Of a stretch of 64,000 nucleotides of DNA, positions 22,579 to 42,063 are shown in pieces; position 1 is the first letter of the stretch; each line of letters opens with the position of its first letter. The notes under the pieces were generated by a model that was not told where the DNA came from, ran no database searches, and saw nothing but the letters and a program-made list of their open reading frames with translations. Origin of the DNA: Cycas panzhihuaensis. Lineage: Eukaryota > Cycadophyta. The translations under genes were made by a program, and so were the position numbers. Location: positions 101,253,741 to 101,317,740 of the forward strand of contig CM041465.1 in assembly GCA_023213395.1 (NCBI GenBank). The letters are read 5' to 3'.

Positions 22579-23560
22579 TTGGATCTCCTAAAGTGAGCCC
22601 ATAAAAGGAAGGGAAAATGTGAAGGTAAAGGGAGTTTCTCTAGAAATCTTATAGGTGAACCCATATATAAAGAGGATCCCTTCCTTTTCATTTGGGTGCA
22701 TTTTTGCTCTCTATTTTTTTTTCTTTCTCATGTGATTTCACTACCATAACCACCTCTAGGGACTTTTATCATGCCCATTTTAGGCTAATGGCCCTTTCTT
22801 GCTCCCAGCCCCCCTTTTCTACCACTTAGTGCTCATCATTAATGGCTCCTTTTTCACTATTAAGTGAGCCTTTTATCCCCCCCAGGACACCCACCTTATC
22901 CCCTATAGGTGTTTATAGTCCACGAGCCTAGGTTTTTGCTTTCAGTGTTGATTTAGTACCCATGTAGGCCCTTTATATGTCAAATATCATTTGACCCCCT
23001 ATATCATACCATTTTTATCCCTCTTACCATTTGTTTCCCACACCTAGTTAGTGCCTACAGCTCAGTTTTTTGGCAACTTCTCAACCTCATTGACTATATT
23101 GCCAGTATTTTGGTCCACTCACGCCCCCCTTTATCTATGTCACTAACTCTTTAGGCATTGTTTAGCCCCTTTTATTAACACATTCCTTAGTTGCTCCTAA
23201 TTATGTTTCCACTCATCATTGTATCATCCTTTCATCTAGGATTCACTTAGGTGTGGGTTGCTTATGTTTTTAGCTCCAAATAAGGGCACCTTTGTTAATT
23301 TCTCTTTGACCCCAATCTTAGTATATGCCTTAGTTATCCATGGTTACCAGCAAGAGGACCTTGGTCCATGTATGCCCTATCTTTTGACACTCGAGATTGT
23401 CACATGACTTGCCCTTTGTACCTATGGTCTGATTATGACGCTACATGTCCATGGCTTCACGTCAATCGTATTAAAGTTTCATTGCTACAGTAACTCTCTT
23501 AGCTCCTTCAGGGTTTGATTGGCCTCTACATCTACCTCACACCACTTGGGTATTCATATA
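22579..23560. repeat. 1-kb duplicated segment, copy A
   Basis: Runs from ttggatctcctaaagtg to cacttgggtattcatatat and is closely repeated at 28535-29530. It includes a TATA-like catatataaagagg, a long pyrimidine tract and C-rich stretches but no protein motif. It may be LTR R/U5 plus leader of a gypsy element. Copy A is directly continuous with unique DNA on its left; on the right it passes straight into (AT)n. Confidence 0.92.
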
Positions 23561-28530
<4,970 letters not shown>

Positions 28531-28534
28531 TATA

Positions 28535-29530
28535 TTGGATCTCCCAAAGTGAGCCCACAAAAGGAAGGGAAAATGTGAAGGTAAAGGGAGTTTCTCTAGA
28601 AATCTTATAGGTGAACCCATATATAAAGAGGATCCCTTCCTTTTCATTTGGGTGCATTTTTGCTCTCTATTTTTTTTTCTTTCTCATGTGATTTCACTAC
28701 CATAACCACCTCTAGGGACTTTTATCATGCCCATTTTAGGCTAATGGCCCTTTCTTGCTCCCAGTCCCCCTTTTCTACCACTTAGTGCTCGTCATTAATG
28801 GCTCCTTTTTCACTATTAAGTGAGCCTTTTATCCCCCTGACACCTTATCCCTTATAGGTGTTTATAGTCCACGAGCCTAGTTTTTTGCTTTCAGTGTTGA
28901 TTTAGTACCCATGTAGGGCCCTTTATGTCAAATATCATTTGACCCCCTATATCATACCATTTTTTATCCCTCCATTTTTTTCCACCCTAGTTAGTGCCTA
29001 CCTACACTTTTTTTTTTGGCAACTTCTCAACCTCATTATATTTATTGTTGGTCCACCCACGCCACCCCTTATCATCTATTCACTCTTTAACTCTTGTTTA
29101 GCCCCTTTTATATTAACACATTGTTCCTAGTTTCTAAGGTATTTTCCACTCATCATTGTATCATCCTTTCATCTAGGATTCACTTAAGTGTGGGTTGCTT
29201 ATGTTTTTAGCTCCAACAAGGGCACCTTTGTTAATTTCTCTTTGAACCCCATCCTAGTAGATGCCTTAGTTATCCATGGTTACCAGCTAGAGGACCGCTT
29301 AGTTATCCATGGTTACCAGCTAGAGGACCCTGCTCCATGTATGCCCTATCTTTTGACACTCGAGATTATCATATGACTTGCCCTTTGTACCTATGGTTCG
29401 ACTATGACGCTACATGTCCATGGCTTCACGTCAATCCTATTAAAGTTCCGTTGCTATAGTAACTCTCTTAGCTCCTTCAAGGTTTGATTGGCCTCTACAT
29501 CTACCTCACACCACTTGGGTATTCATATAT
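28535..29530. repeat. 1-kb duplicated segment, copy B
   Basis: Same order and orientation as 22579-23560, about 5.96 kb downstream. It differs by substitutions and many small gaps, mainly in homopolymer and T-rich parts near 28840-29100. Both edges of copy B lie in (AT)n. Confidence 0.92.
29265..29330. repeat. 33-bp tandem duplication inside copy B
   Basis: cttagttatccatggttacc and the following 13 bases occur twice head to tail (29265 and 29298). Copy A has the sequence once, so the duplication is later than the large one. Confidence 0.93.
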
Positions 29531-33427
<3,897 letters not shown>

Positions 33428-34626
33428 TCAGTGTAGTTATGGGCTTGGACTCTTCTATAGAGTTTATATGATGAAGAAAAATACTAACTTATAAACCTTA
33501 TCTACAATATTAGTTCTCCATCCACATAATAAGTAGAGTTTTCTCCCCCTAGACTATTTTATCCCTACTTATGCTAATAATTTTGACAAATCTAAACTTA
33601 TCATTTATGTTGATCATGCACAATAACAAATTGAATTTTTTTTCCTAAAGAAGACCAACTTATTTTCTAAAATCTCCCTTTCGCATATTACCTAAAAACC
33701 TCAATAATGCTATCTTCATCAACTCTTTAATAGAAATAACAAATAAAGGATGTAATCCCTAATCCTAGTCATTCCTTGAAATAGCATTATCTCTACATAA
33801 ACTATGTTTTCACTTCTATAATTCATCCTTAAAACTCCCTTTACTTATGTTTGATTTACCTCATCACTAATCATAGTCATACCTCTTATCACTAACAATT
33901 CACCCTCTCATCGTCACTTATGTCTCTGCCTTAAAACTAGTATATATTGCCTCCATTATCTCTAGGGTTTATATATAGAAACCTAAATGAAAGTTTAAAA
34001 AGGAAAAAGGTCATACACACACACACACACACACACACATACACATAGATAGATAGATAGATCAAATTAAAGTCTATTATTTAAGGTAAAAAAATGCAGA
34101 GTGATGACCAAGAGACTAGACCTACTTCTTTTGTTAATCTCTCTCTCACATACACAAAGAGATATAGATAAATAGATATAAGACAAAAGAAAAAGTAAGG
34201 AAGAAGGCAGTTTACTCAATTAAAGAAACCTTCTTCCAAACCTATTAACCAGAAAATTAAGTATAAAATCCCATGTAAGGATCATCTATATAACATGAAA
34301 TTACGTCAAAAAGAGCCAGGGGGGGTAAGGGAAATATTACCCTAAGTAATTTAGGCAACTAACACGTAAAACATCACTAACATAGATGTAGGTACTAACA
34401 TCAAAATTTTAACAAAATTATAGTTGTATTAATAGGGAGGTCAAAGCTAAGAGGGGTATGAGGATATGCCTTCTATAAGGGCATTTATGTGTCTCTTATA
34501 TATAAGTATAAAGATAAAAGATTAATATATTCTAGGCTAGTTGGGAAAATTGTAGGTATGTGCGATGCACCGAAAGAAAAAAAGATGAAAAGGGGGGAAA
34601 AAACCTAAAAGAAAACTAAAATAAAG
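33428..34626. other. Unassigned DNA with small microsatellites
   Basis: No gene seen. Contains (AC)n at 34014-34039 followed by (TAGA)n at 34045-34062. Confidence 0.5.
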
Positions 34627-34916
34627 TGTTGGAATAATGCCTATATTGGGGCAATTACCCACCTTGGGGAGATTATCCATATTGGGGAAATAACCCATAT
34701 TATGATAAATATCTTGGTGGCATATTGTCAGGCATTTGTTAATGCCAAGCAGCATTGGACCTTGATAGGTATGTCAAATCCTCTTAGTTCCACCTATATC
34801 TTTAGGGGTATAAAGACCCTGGTGCTCATCAATACCACCTTCCTCACAGATTGTTGGTTGTCCCTTCTTGCATGCTTCCATCTCTTCTTCTCTGCTTTTC
34901 CCCTATGATTCCATCA
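34627..34916 (+). repeat. 5' LTR of copia element
   Basis: Starts TGTTGGAATAATGCC and ends GATTCCATCA. A TATA box, tataaag (34809-34815), is followed by accctggtgctc. Near its start are three variants of the tandem word ttgggg-aattaccca. Confidence 0.95.
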
Positions 34917-34918
34917 TT

Positions 34919-34930
34919 TGGTATAAGAGC
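34919..34930 (+). other. Primer-binding site, initiator tRNA-Met type
   Basis: TGGTATAAGAGC starts 2 bp after the LTR end; one change from the common plant copia site. Confidence 0.9.
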
Positions 34931-37690
34931 AGTGTTGGATGAGTTATCTAAGATTTTTAGTTAAAGTTATTATTGGGGCAGTAGAGTTTCAATATTAGTG
35001 CAAGCTTTCTATAATTGCATCCCAAAGTGCATGAAGTATGTTATGTACTAGTTACATATTTATTTATGTATTATTTATAGTCAACTCTTTGTCTGTTTGA
35101 ATAAGTACCAACATGCACTCATTTAGTGCTTTGTATATTTACAGGAGCACCATTTGAATTTCACCTTGCAACTAATCTTGCATCTCTATGAAGGATTATA
35201 CAATGATAGAGACAAAGCAGAGCATAATCAAATAGTCAAAACATTGTTGCATAAACATATGAGCTTTTGTATTCAATCCATTTTTGAGTAAGTACATAGA
35301 AATTTTCTAATATAAGCGGTGTCTAAGGACACTAAGGTCGCACACCCTTTCAAATATATAGTTTGGAGGAGGAGGGAAACTCCTCAACCCCTAAAATTCA
35401 AACAACAATAAAATATTACATAACTCAATAACTTAACTCAAATCAACTTTAACCTTACCTTACTTACCTTCAAATTTGTGCACTCACGTGTAAAATGGTG
35501 GGAGTGGGGTGATGAGTATTAACCCCAACACTCTATAGTCCACATCTACATAGATCACTTTATCTTTAAATAAGAAGCTAGCATATTTATAAATTATTTG
35601 TGCAACTCGATTACATTTCATATCAAAGCCATAGTCATTTCTTATTTTCTCTTGTGCACCTACCCAATTTGTATCTATTTAGAGGCCTAAAGACTTAATT
35701 TTATTATATGTATTTATTGCATCTATGTTTAATTTATTTTTGCTATGTTTATTGTATACACATCACAACATATTGTGTATGTCTCTTCTTAACTCACATC
35801 CATTGTCCTCTACTTCTATATTTGATGCTAGGTGGATTATTCCTCAAAATGTTGAATGTATCTTTTGCTCTCAACCAAAATTAGAATAGCGACTACCATT
35901 TTTTTTTATTTGTTGAGAATTACATGCTAACAGTCAATGTTTAATATTCCCCCGGTCATTTTAAAAGTTGTCACTATGTACATATAATCTTTCTTTCATA
36001 TGGTTGTATACATGCAAATAATAGTTGCCTACATTCACCTAGTTGTATTGAACATGCTGCATTCACATCGTGGAGGTGATATTAATAAACAGGATGTCAT
36101 TCTCTTTATTTCTGACTTCTTTATGATCACAACACTTATAGGATAAACATTTGTTCAGGGATAATGAGAGAAAAAGAGTCATCACGTATTGACTAAGTTA
36201 CAATGTTAATCACAATTACATTTTACCTCTTCTTTGTGTCTCCATTTTGAATCATTTATAGGCACCTCTTATGTTATATCTTCATGTGTTATTCGCTCAC
36301 ATTCGGCCAATATATCATACACATTTTTTCATTAGCATAAAAGTATACAATTCCCTTTAATATATGGCCCTTACTTTTAACACATTACATATCACAATTC
36401 ATTTATATTTGCCTTGTGTTTGGTAGATGCATATATTTGCATCTACCTTTACGTCTTCCATGCATATTATCATGCTTCAAGTCCATTATATCATACTCAT
36501 TACTTTTCTTTTGAGGAAAATCACTTAACATGATAGTAATTTGTGGTTGTGTCACTCCTTTATGTGTATATGATTTTTCTATATTTACAAGTCACTATAA
36601 TTATTTGTGTCTCATTGTGGGATATCTTTATTCAAGTTTGCATTTGTGGAAAGTTGAGCAACATCCATTGTATAGTCATTTTTACATAATTTATATGCCT
36701 AGTATTCTACATCCCTATATATATTTACATCTGGTAAGGGCTCTCCCCTACATACATTTATGTATGGTGACTATTATTTTCTCAATGAATGTCTATGCTA
36801 CTTGTTATTTGCTTTATTATAAGGATCACAACATTTTAATTTTAGAGTGACAAGTAGCCAAACACATTTACTTTGATATTATTTAAAGTAATGAAATATT
36901 GATATTAAAATATGAAATTTTAAATCTTCTTTTATATTCCGTTGAGCTCTAATATCTCATAGCCCTCTCTATCTTACAACCAATAGGTCATATTCATCAT
37001 TCAAGTGACTAGAGAGTAGTTTTTAAAGGGGGCTAATATGTTTTCCAAGGAGGTTATCTGGAATTAAGCACATGTTTCTACTTTACTAAGGATATCTATC
37101 ACTAATGGGGCCCATTTTTAATTCTACTAACTCTAAAGTGTTCTATATTTCTACTCAAATAAACAAGTGGTCACATGACTATGTTGGGTCTGCATTTGAC
37201 AACTCATTTAATGACTAAAAGTTGATGAAATTTTTCTTTATACTTCATGTGCTAAAGAGACCTTTATACCTTTTAACCTCCTTATACTTTTTAAAGTATA
37301 ACTTGGTCATAAAATATTAAAATCAAGTGTCATTTAAAGCATTAGGTTTATATTTTGATCCTATATTAACTAAATGATATTTTTAAGTATTGTTTAGGCC
37401 ATTTGATATAATACTTTTATGGTCAAAGTTGATGTTAGTTTTTAGACTTCCTACAAGTTGACCCTTGAACAAGTTTAGCAAAACTTTAGCTTGTAATCAC
37501 TATTAATATAAATTTTTTATATTGGAGGAGGTTAAGTCCTATTTGGGACACTTGTGCATGTCCCAAAGTTAAAGGGGGATAGTTTTGTTTGTGTCCTTTA
37601 AGTGCCTTTATTACCTTGTTTAAGTGCATTTTAATATTTCATTCAAGCACTCTACTTTTTTAAATCAATTTATTTTAAGGTAATTTTTTC
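34931..37690. other. Long leader or undetected insertion in copia element
   Basis: AT-rich with no gag homology. I saw no LTR pair, terminal inverted repeat or coding motif that would define a nested element. A 106-codon plus frame at 36530-36850 is hydrophobic with no recognised motif. Confidence 0.4.
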
Positions 37691-37695
37691 ATTGT

Positions 37696-38640
37696 CGCAT
37701 ATAGCATAAGCAATATAATAGTGCCAAAATTTAAAGGTATTAACTTTTTGAATTAGAGTTTAAGGATAAAACCTATCTTTGTGTCAAAAGATATATGGAA
37801 CTTGATTAAAAGAGGTTATGGAGCACTTAATGCTAATTCTACTAAAGACCAAAAGAAGACCAATAAGGAGAATGAAAACTAAGATAATGAAGCATTGGCA
37901 TTTATCTTCTATATCATATTTTTCTAAGGGCTAGTGAGGCAACTACATCAAAAGAGGCATGAGACATTTTAAAGACCACCTATAAAGGAATCACTAGATC
38001 AAAACTCCAAACGCTAAGAAGTAAGATTAAAAATTGTAGGATGAATAATAATAAAGAAGTAAATGACTTTATAACTAAGATACAAGGTCTAATAAGCCAA
38101 ATGAGGGCCTTATAAGAAGTCATTAGTGAACAAAAGGTGGTAAAGAAGATCTTAAGATGTGTTAGTGATATTAAAATATTTGAAATAGTTACAATAAGTA
38201 TTGAGGTCTCCAAAGACCTAACTACCCTCAAAATGGATCAACCAAGTACAATGTTACTTATTGTTGAAGAGAAAAATGGGGGTAGTGAATTTTTATAACA
38301 TACATTTTCCACTAAAGCAAAGATTAGGCCTGGATTTTAAGTCTAAAGTTCTAAGGGAAGAGGATAATCTCTTAGAGAAAGAGGTCAAGATCTTAGAAAT
38401 CAAAAGCACTTTCATCAAAGACAAGTTTATCGAGGTCAATGATAAGGTTAATTTCATCAAGGATAAGGTCAAGGACAAAAATATTATTTTTAAGGCTAAT
38501 TTAATCAAGGTTAAGGACAAAGTTTTAGACCTCAAAGAAGATGTAGAGGATAAAGTCCAAGAGGAAGGAGTCCTAGAGGTAGAGGAATAATGTAATATTT
38601 CTATTATCATAAAAGCATATACTTAGAAATAAATTATTTC
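37696..38640 (+). pseudogene. Copia Gag remnant
   Basis: Begins IVPKFKGINF and SLRIKPIFVSKDIWNLI, then EATTSKEA, LKTTYKGITRSKLQTLRSK, MNNNKEVNDFITKIQGLISQ and VVKKILRCVSDIKIFEIVTI. These are the successive helices of copia Gag. From about 38330 the true frame is Arg/Gly/Gln-rich (RGRG, FHQRQVYRGQ) and reaches a ruined zinc knuckle near 38600 in which the Cys codons read TAT (YFYYHK). Stops in the RG tail sit where CAA or CGA codons would be. The Lys/Asp-rich 109-codon frame over the same bases (38261-38590) is a shadow of this tail. Confidence 0.88.
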
Positions 38641-38745
38641 ATAAAAAGGTCCAACATGTAAAGAAGAATAAATAATATAATAGTTGAAGAATAAAAGAAA
38701 AATGAGAGACTCTTTCTGTCAAGTTTGATAATAAATAAAGAAGAA

Positions 38746-38976
38746 GACAGTTAGTATATTGACTCAGGATAATCTACCTACATGACAAATAGAGAAGAAT
38801 CCTTTAAGGAGTTAGACAACACCAAAAATAGCAAAATTATATTTAGAGACAATACCACTTAAGCTATAATTAGTAAAGAAAATATAGCCATCCAAATAGA
38901 CTTTGGAGAAATAAGATATATCAATGATGTACTATGTATCCCTACACTTAAAAAAAACTTGTTATCAATGGGATAA
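38746..38976 (+). pseudogene. Copia aspartic protease remnant
   Basis: The frame reads YIDSG, a stop, then STYMTNREESF; DSG at 38761-38769 holds the catalytic Asp of the copia protease (usual form W-x-DSG-x-S-x-HMT). It ends with INDVLCIPTLKKNLLSMG, the conserved 'V-yVP-l-NLlSV' strand. Stops replace Trp before YIDSG (TAG) and Gln after LLSMG (TAA). It would cleave the Gag-Pol polyprotein. Confidence 0.88.
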
Positions 38977-39990
38977 ATGATGGAACAGAAATACAAAGTT
39001 ATCTTTGATAATAATAAGTGCACCATTAAGGATAAACTAAAAAATAAAATAATAATTACTAAGGGTCAAATGACTAGTGACAGATTATTTAAACTAGTTA
39101 TTCCCCTAACTGATTACTATGCCTTAAAGGCATCAACTAATATGGATAGTAAAACTTACCATAGAAGACTTGGCCATATGAACTATAATAGCTTGGTATT
39201 AATGAAGAATATAGAAATTATAATAGGTCTACCAAATATTGAACATGGTAAGGAAGTGTGTGAAGGGTGTATACTAGGTAAACAACAAAGGGAAGGATTC
39301 TCTAATGATAATTATAAGGAAAATGCACCTCTTCAACTAGTATACATAGATCTATATGGACCAATAGAAGTGTATTCACTTGGTGGAGCTAAGCATTTCA
39401 TAACTTTTCTTAATGGTTTTACAAAAATGACTTGGGTTTATTTTCTCAAGTATAAGTCAGATGTACTCTAATACTTTATTAACTTCAAAAATATGATTGA
39501 AAGATATCATGAACATAACATATTAACTCTAAGATCGGATAATGGGGGAGAATTCATTTTTAATAAATTTAATAATTATTATAGATATTTTAGAATAAGG
39601 AAACAACTTACAAATCCCTATACTCCTCAATAAAACAAGGTTGTAGAAAAGAAAAATAGGATAATTATTGAGATAGCCAAAAGCATGCTTAAGGATAAGC
39701 ATCTTAGTAATGAATATTAGGCAAAAGTTATACATATAGTTATGTATTTATTGAATAAATACACAACTAAAGCAATAAGATGGGTTACACCTAAAGAAGC
39801 TTGGACAAGTTAGAAACTAATCATAAAACACTTAAGAGTTTTTGGGTGTATAGCTTATGCACATGTTCCAAAATAAAGGACAAAATTAAATGACAAAAGT
39901 ACCAAGTGTATATTTATAGGATATATTAACTCATCAATATCATATAAGCAATATGATCCAAAAGGTAAAAGGATTATTATGAGTATGGCG
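38977..39990 (+). pseudogene. Copia integrase remnant (pre-integrase, core, C-terminal)
   Basis: One frame runs from the end of protease. YHRRLGHMNYNSL and CEGCILGKQQREGF form the HHCC zinc region (about 39157-39303). VYIDLYGPI contains the first catalytic Asp, LRSDNGGEF (about 39532) the second, and VVEKKNR (about 39640) the Glu. LRVFGCIAYAHVPK and FIGYINSS mark the C-terminal part. All three catalytic residues are still encoded, but stops occur after YKSDVL, in TPQ*NKVVEKKNR and EY*AK, and a frameshift follows near 39985. Confidence 0.92.
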
Positions 39991-40291
39991 TTATCTTCAA
40001 AGAAGATGATTCTATGAAGAGGGAGTTATTGAAAAGGACAAAGGTAAAAATATCATGATTGAAATTGACTCTAACTCAAGTGGTGTAAATGTATCTAATG
40101 TAAATGAAGTAGGACCTTCTACTTTAAGTCAAAGAGTTCTAAAATGGGTAAAAAAGGCTCATAATCCTCAAAACATCTTAAATACTAACTTTAAGAGAAA
40201 AATAACAAGATCTAAAAGGGTAAACTTTATACTTATGACTCAAGTTATAAAGTAAAATAAGCCTTAAAACTTTAAAAAGATAAATAGCTAA

Positions 40292-41080
40292 GGTGAATAG
40301 AAAAATATAATGAAGGAAGAGTACAATACCTTAATGAAGAATGACATATGGGAATTAGTCAAATCACTACCTAGAAAGAATGCCATTAGAACTAAATGGG
40401 TCTACAAAACCAAGTATAAATTAGATGGGTCTATTGACAAATACAAAATGAGATTATTTGGAAAGGGCTATACTCAAATTGAAGACATAGATTATAACAA
40501 AACATTTGCACATGTTGTAAAATTAAAAATAATTAGATTCATTATGGTCTTAACTACACAACCAGGTTGGACAGTATATTAAATAGATTTAAAAAGTGCC
40601 TTCTTGAATGGCTATGTAGATTAGGAGATATATATCCAACAATCTAAGGGTTTTGAAGTAAAAGAAAAAGAAGACAAGGTCTACCAACTCAAAAAAGTCT
40701 CGTATGGATTCAGACAAGCACCTAGAGCATGGTACTCTAAGATTGATAAATATTTTAAGGATAAAGGATTCCTAAGAAGCTAATCACAACCCAATTTATA
40801 TATAAAATTAGAAGGGAGCTCAATACTAATTATGGATTTATATATGGATGTCCTACTATATACTAGGAATTATGATTATTTATCCTAAATATTTAAGAAA
40901 GATATATGCAAAGAGTTTAAAATGACAAACATGGGAGTTATGTATTATTTCTTAGGTATTGAAGTATAGAAGAATAAAAGGGGATATTTGTATCAAAAAG
41001 AAAATACATATTAGATATATTACATAAATTTAAAATGGATGGTTGTAAGCCACTTATAACACCAACAAAGGTTAGGGTTG
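40292..41080 (+). pseudogene. Copia reverse transcriptase remnant
   Basis: Reads E*KNIMKEEYNTLMKNDIWE, then [68 protein letters not shown] and MDLYMDVLLYTRNYDY. This is copia RT in correct order. The active-site YVDD has become YMDV, losing the second Asp. Upstream, 40055-40255 carries the Ser/Asn-rich linker in the same frame. Most stops fall where related elements have Trp (E*K) or Gln (TVY*IDLKSAF). Confidence 0.92.
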
Positions 41081-41099
41081 AAATTATTTAAATTTGAGG

Positions 41100-41560
41100 A
41101 ATCTGAATCAGTTAATCCTATACTTTACAAGCAGTTGATTGAGAGTCTTATTTACTTAACTTCAACTTAACTAGATATTATGTATATAGTTAGTGTAGTT
41201 TCTAGGTTTATGCATGAGCCTAAGGTAAAATATTAGTAGGCATCTAAAAGGATTTTCAAGTATCTTAAAGATACTACTAGGTATAGTTTATATTATAGGT
41301 TATTAGGGGATTATAGGTTGATTAGTTATACAGATTCAAACTAGGCTAGTTATATAGATGACAATAAATCTACTTCAAGTTATGCATTTAGTTCAAATTT
41401 AGTAGTAGTAGTAGTATGGAGTTCAAAGAATTAGAAAATAATATCTCTTTCTACTACAAAAGCAGAGTATAAAGCAGTTGTAATAGGAGCTTGTAAGATA
41501 ATTTATCTTAAGAGATTACTTTAGGATTTATAGAAAGAGAAGATTAGGAATCCAGATGAT
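41100..41560 (+). pseudogene. Copia RNase H remnant
   Basis: Frame pieces read VNPILYKQLIESLIYLTST, VSVVSRFMHEPKVKY, LKDTTRYSLYYR, LISYTDSN*ASYIDD, KSTSSYAFSS, VVWSSKN and LSTTKAEYKAVVIGACK. These give the copia RNase H order: YR-LIGSL-YL, S-FM-P, Y-DSDWAG-D-D-RKSTSGY, WSSKKQ, LSTTEAEY. Catalytic Asp (TDS) and Glu (KAEY) are present; Trp of DSDW is a TAG. Confidence 0.9.
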
Positions 41561-41759
41561 AAGGAATATAGTGTTTCATGATAGGACAAAGCACATTGAA
41601 ACATAAAATCACTTTAATAGAGAGTTGATATAATAAGGTAAATTAGAATTGGTCTATTATAGCTCTAAGGATTAGGTGACAAACATCTTCACAAAGGTAC
41701 TTGGCAAACTAAAGTTTATCAAATTTAAAGATAAACTTGGAGTCTCTCTAAATGGGAAT

Positions 41760-41772
41760 TATAAAGGAGAAA
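41760..41772 (+). other. Polypurine tract
   Basis: tataaaggagaaa directly precedes the 3' LTR; purine-rich and correctly placed, though less pure than usual. Confidence 0.75.
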
Positions 41773-42063
41773 TATTAGAATAATACCCATATTGGGGCAA
41801 TTACCCACCTTAGGGAGATTACCCACATTAGGATAATAACCTATATTATGGAAAATATCTTACTAGAATATTGTCAAGTATTTGTCGAAACTAGGCAATG
41901 GTGGACCTTGAGAGGTGTGCCAAATCCTCTCAGTCCCACCTATATCTTCAAGGGGTCTAAAGACCCTAGTGTTCATTAATACCACATTCCTCATGGATTA
42001 TTGGTTGTCCCTTCTTACATATTTTCATCTTTTTTTCTCTAGTTTTATCCTCTGATTTCGTCA
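41773..42063 (+). repeat. 3' LTR of copia element
   Basis: Starts TATTAGAATAATACCC (TG changed to TA) and ends TTTCGTCA. It aligns throughout with 34627-34916; the TATA box is changed to tctaaag. Confidence 0.95.

Larger units (their letters stand above)
34627..42063 (+). mobile_element. Full-length but inactive Ty1/copia retrotransposon
   Basis: LTRs of 290 bp (34627-34916) and 291 bp (41773-42063) flank a 6.86-kb interior. Primer site TGGTATAAGAGC (34919-34930, one mismatch from the initiator-Met type) lies 2 bp inside the 5' LTR. A purine tract ATAAAGGAGAAA precedes the 3' LTR. Domains are in copia order: gag, protease, integrase, RT, RNase H. Every domain carries stops. No convincing target duplication: the flanks are TAAAG on the left and AAAAT on the right. 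An unusual 2.75-kb stretch separates the primer site from gag. Confidence 0.95.

Noticed and set aside
38261-38590. 109-codon Lys/Asp/Val-rich frame that looks like a charged coiled coil
   Set aside because: The neighbouring frame over the same bases is the Arg-Gly-Gln tail of copia Gag, in phase with Gag helices upstream and the ruined zinc knuckle downstream; this frame is its shadow.
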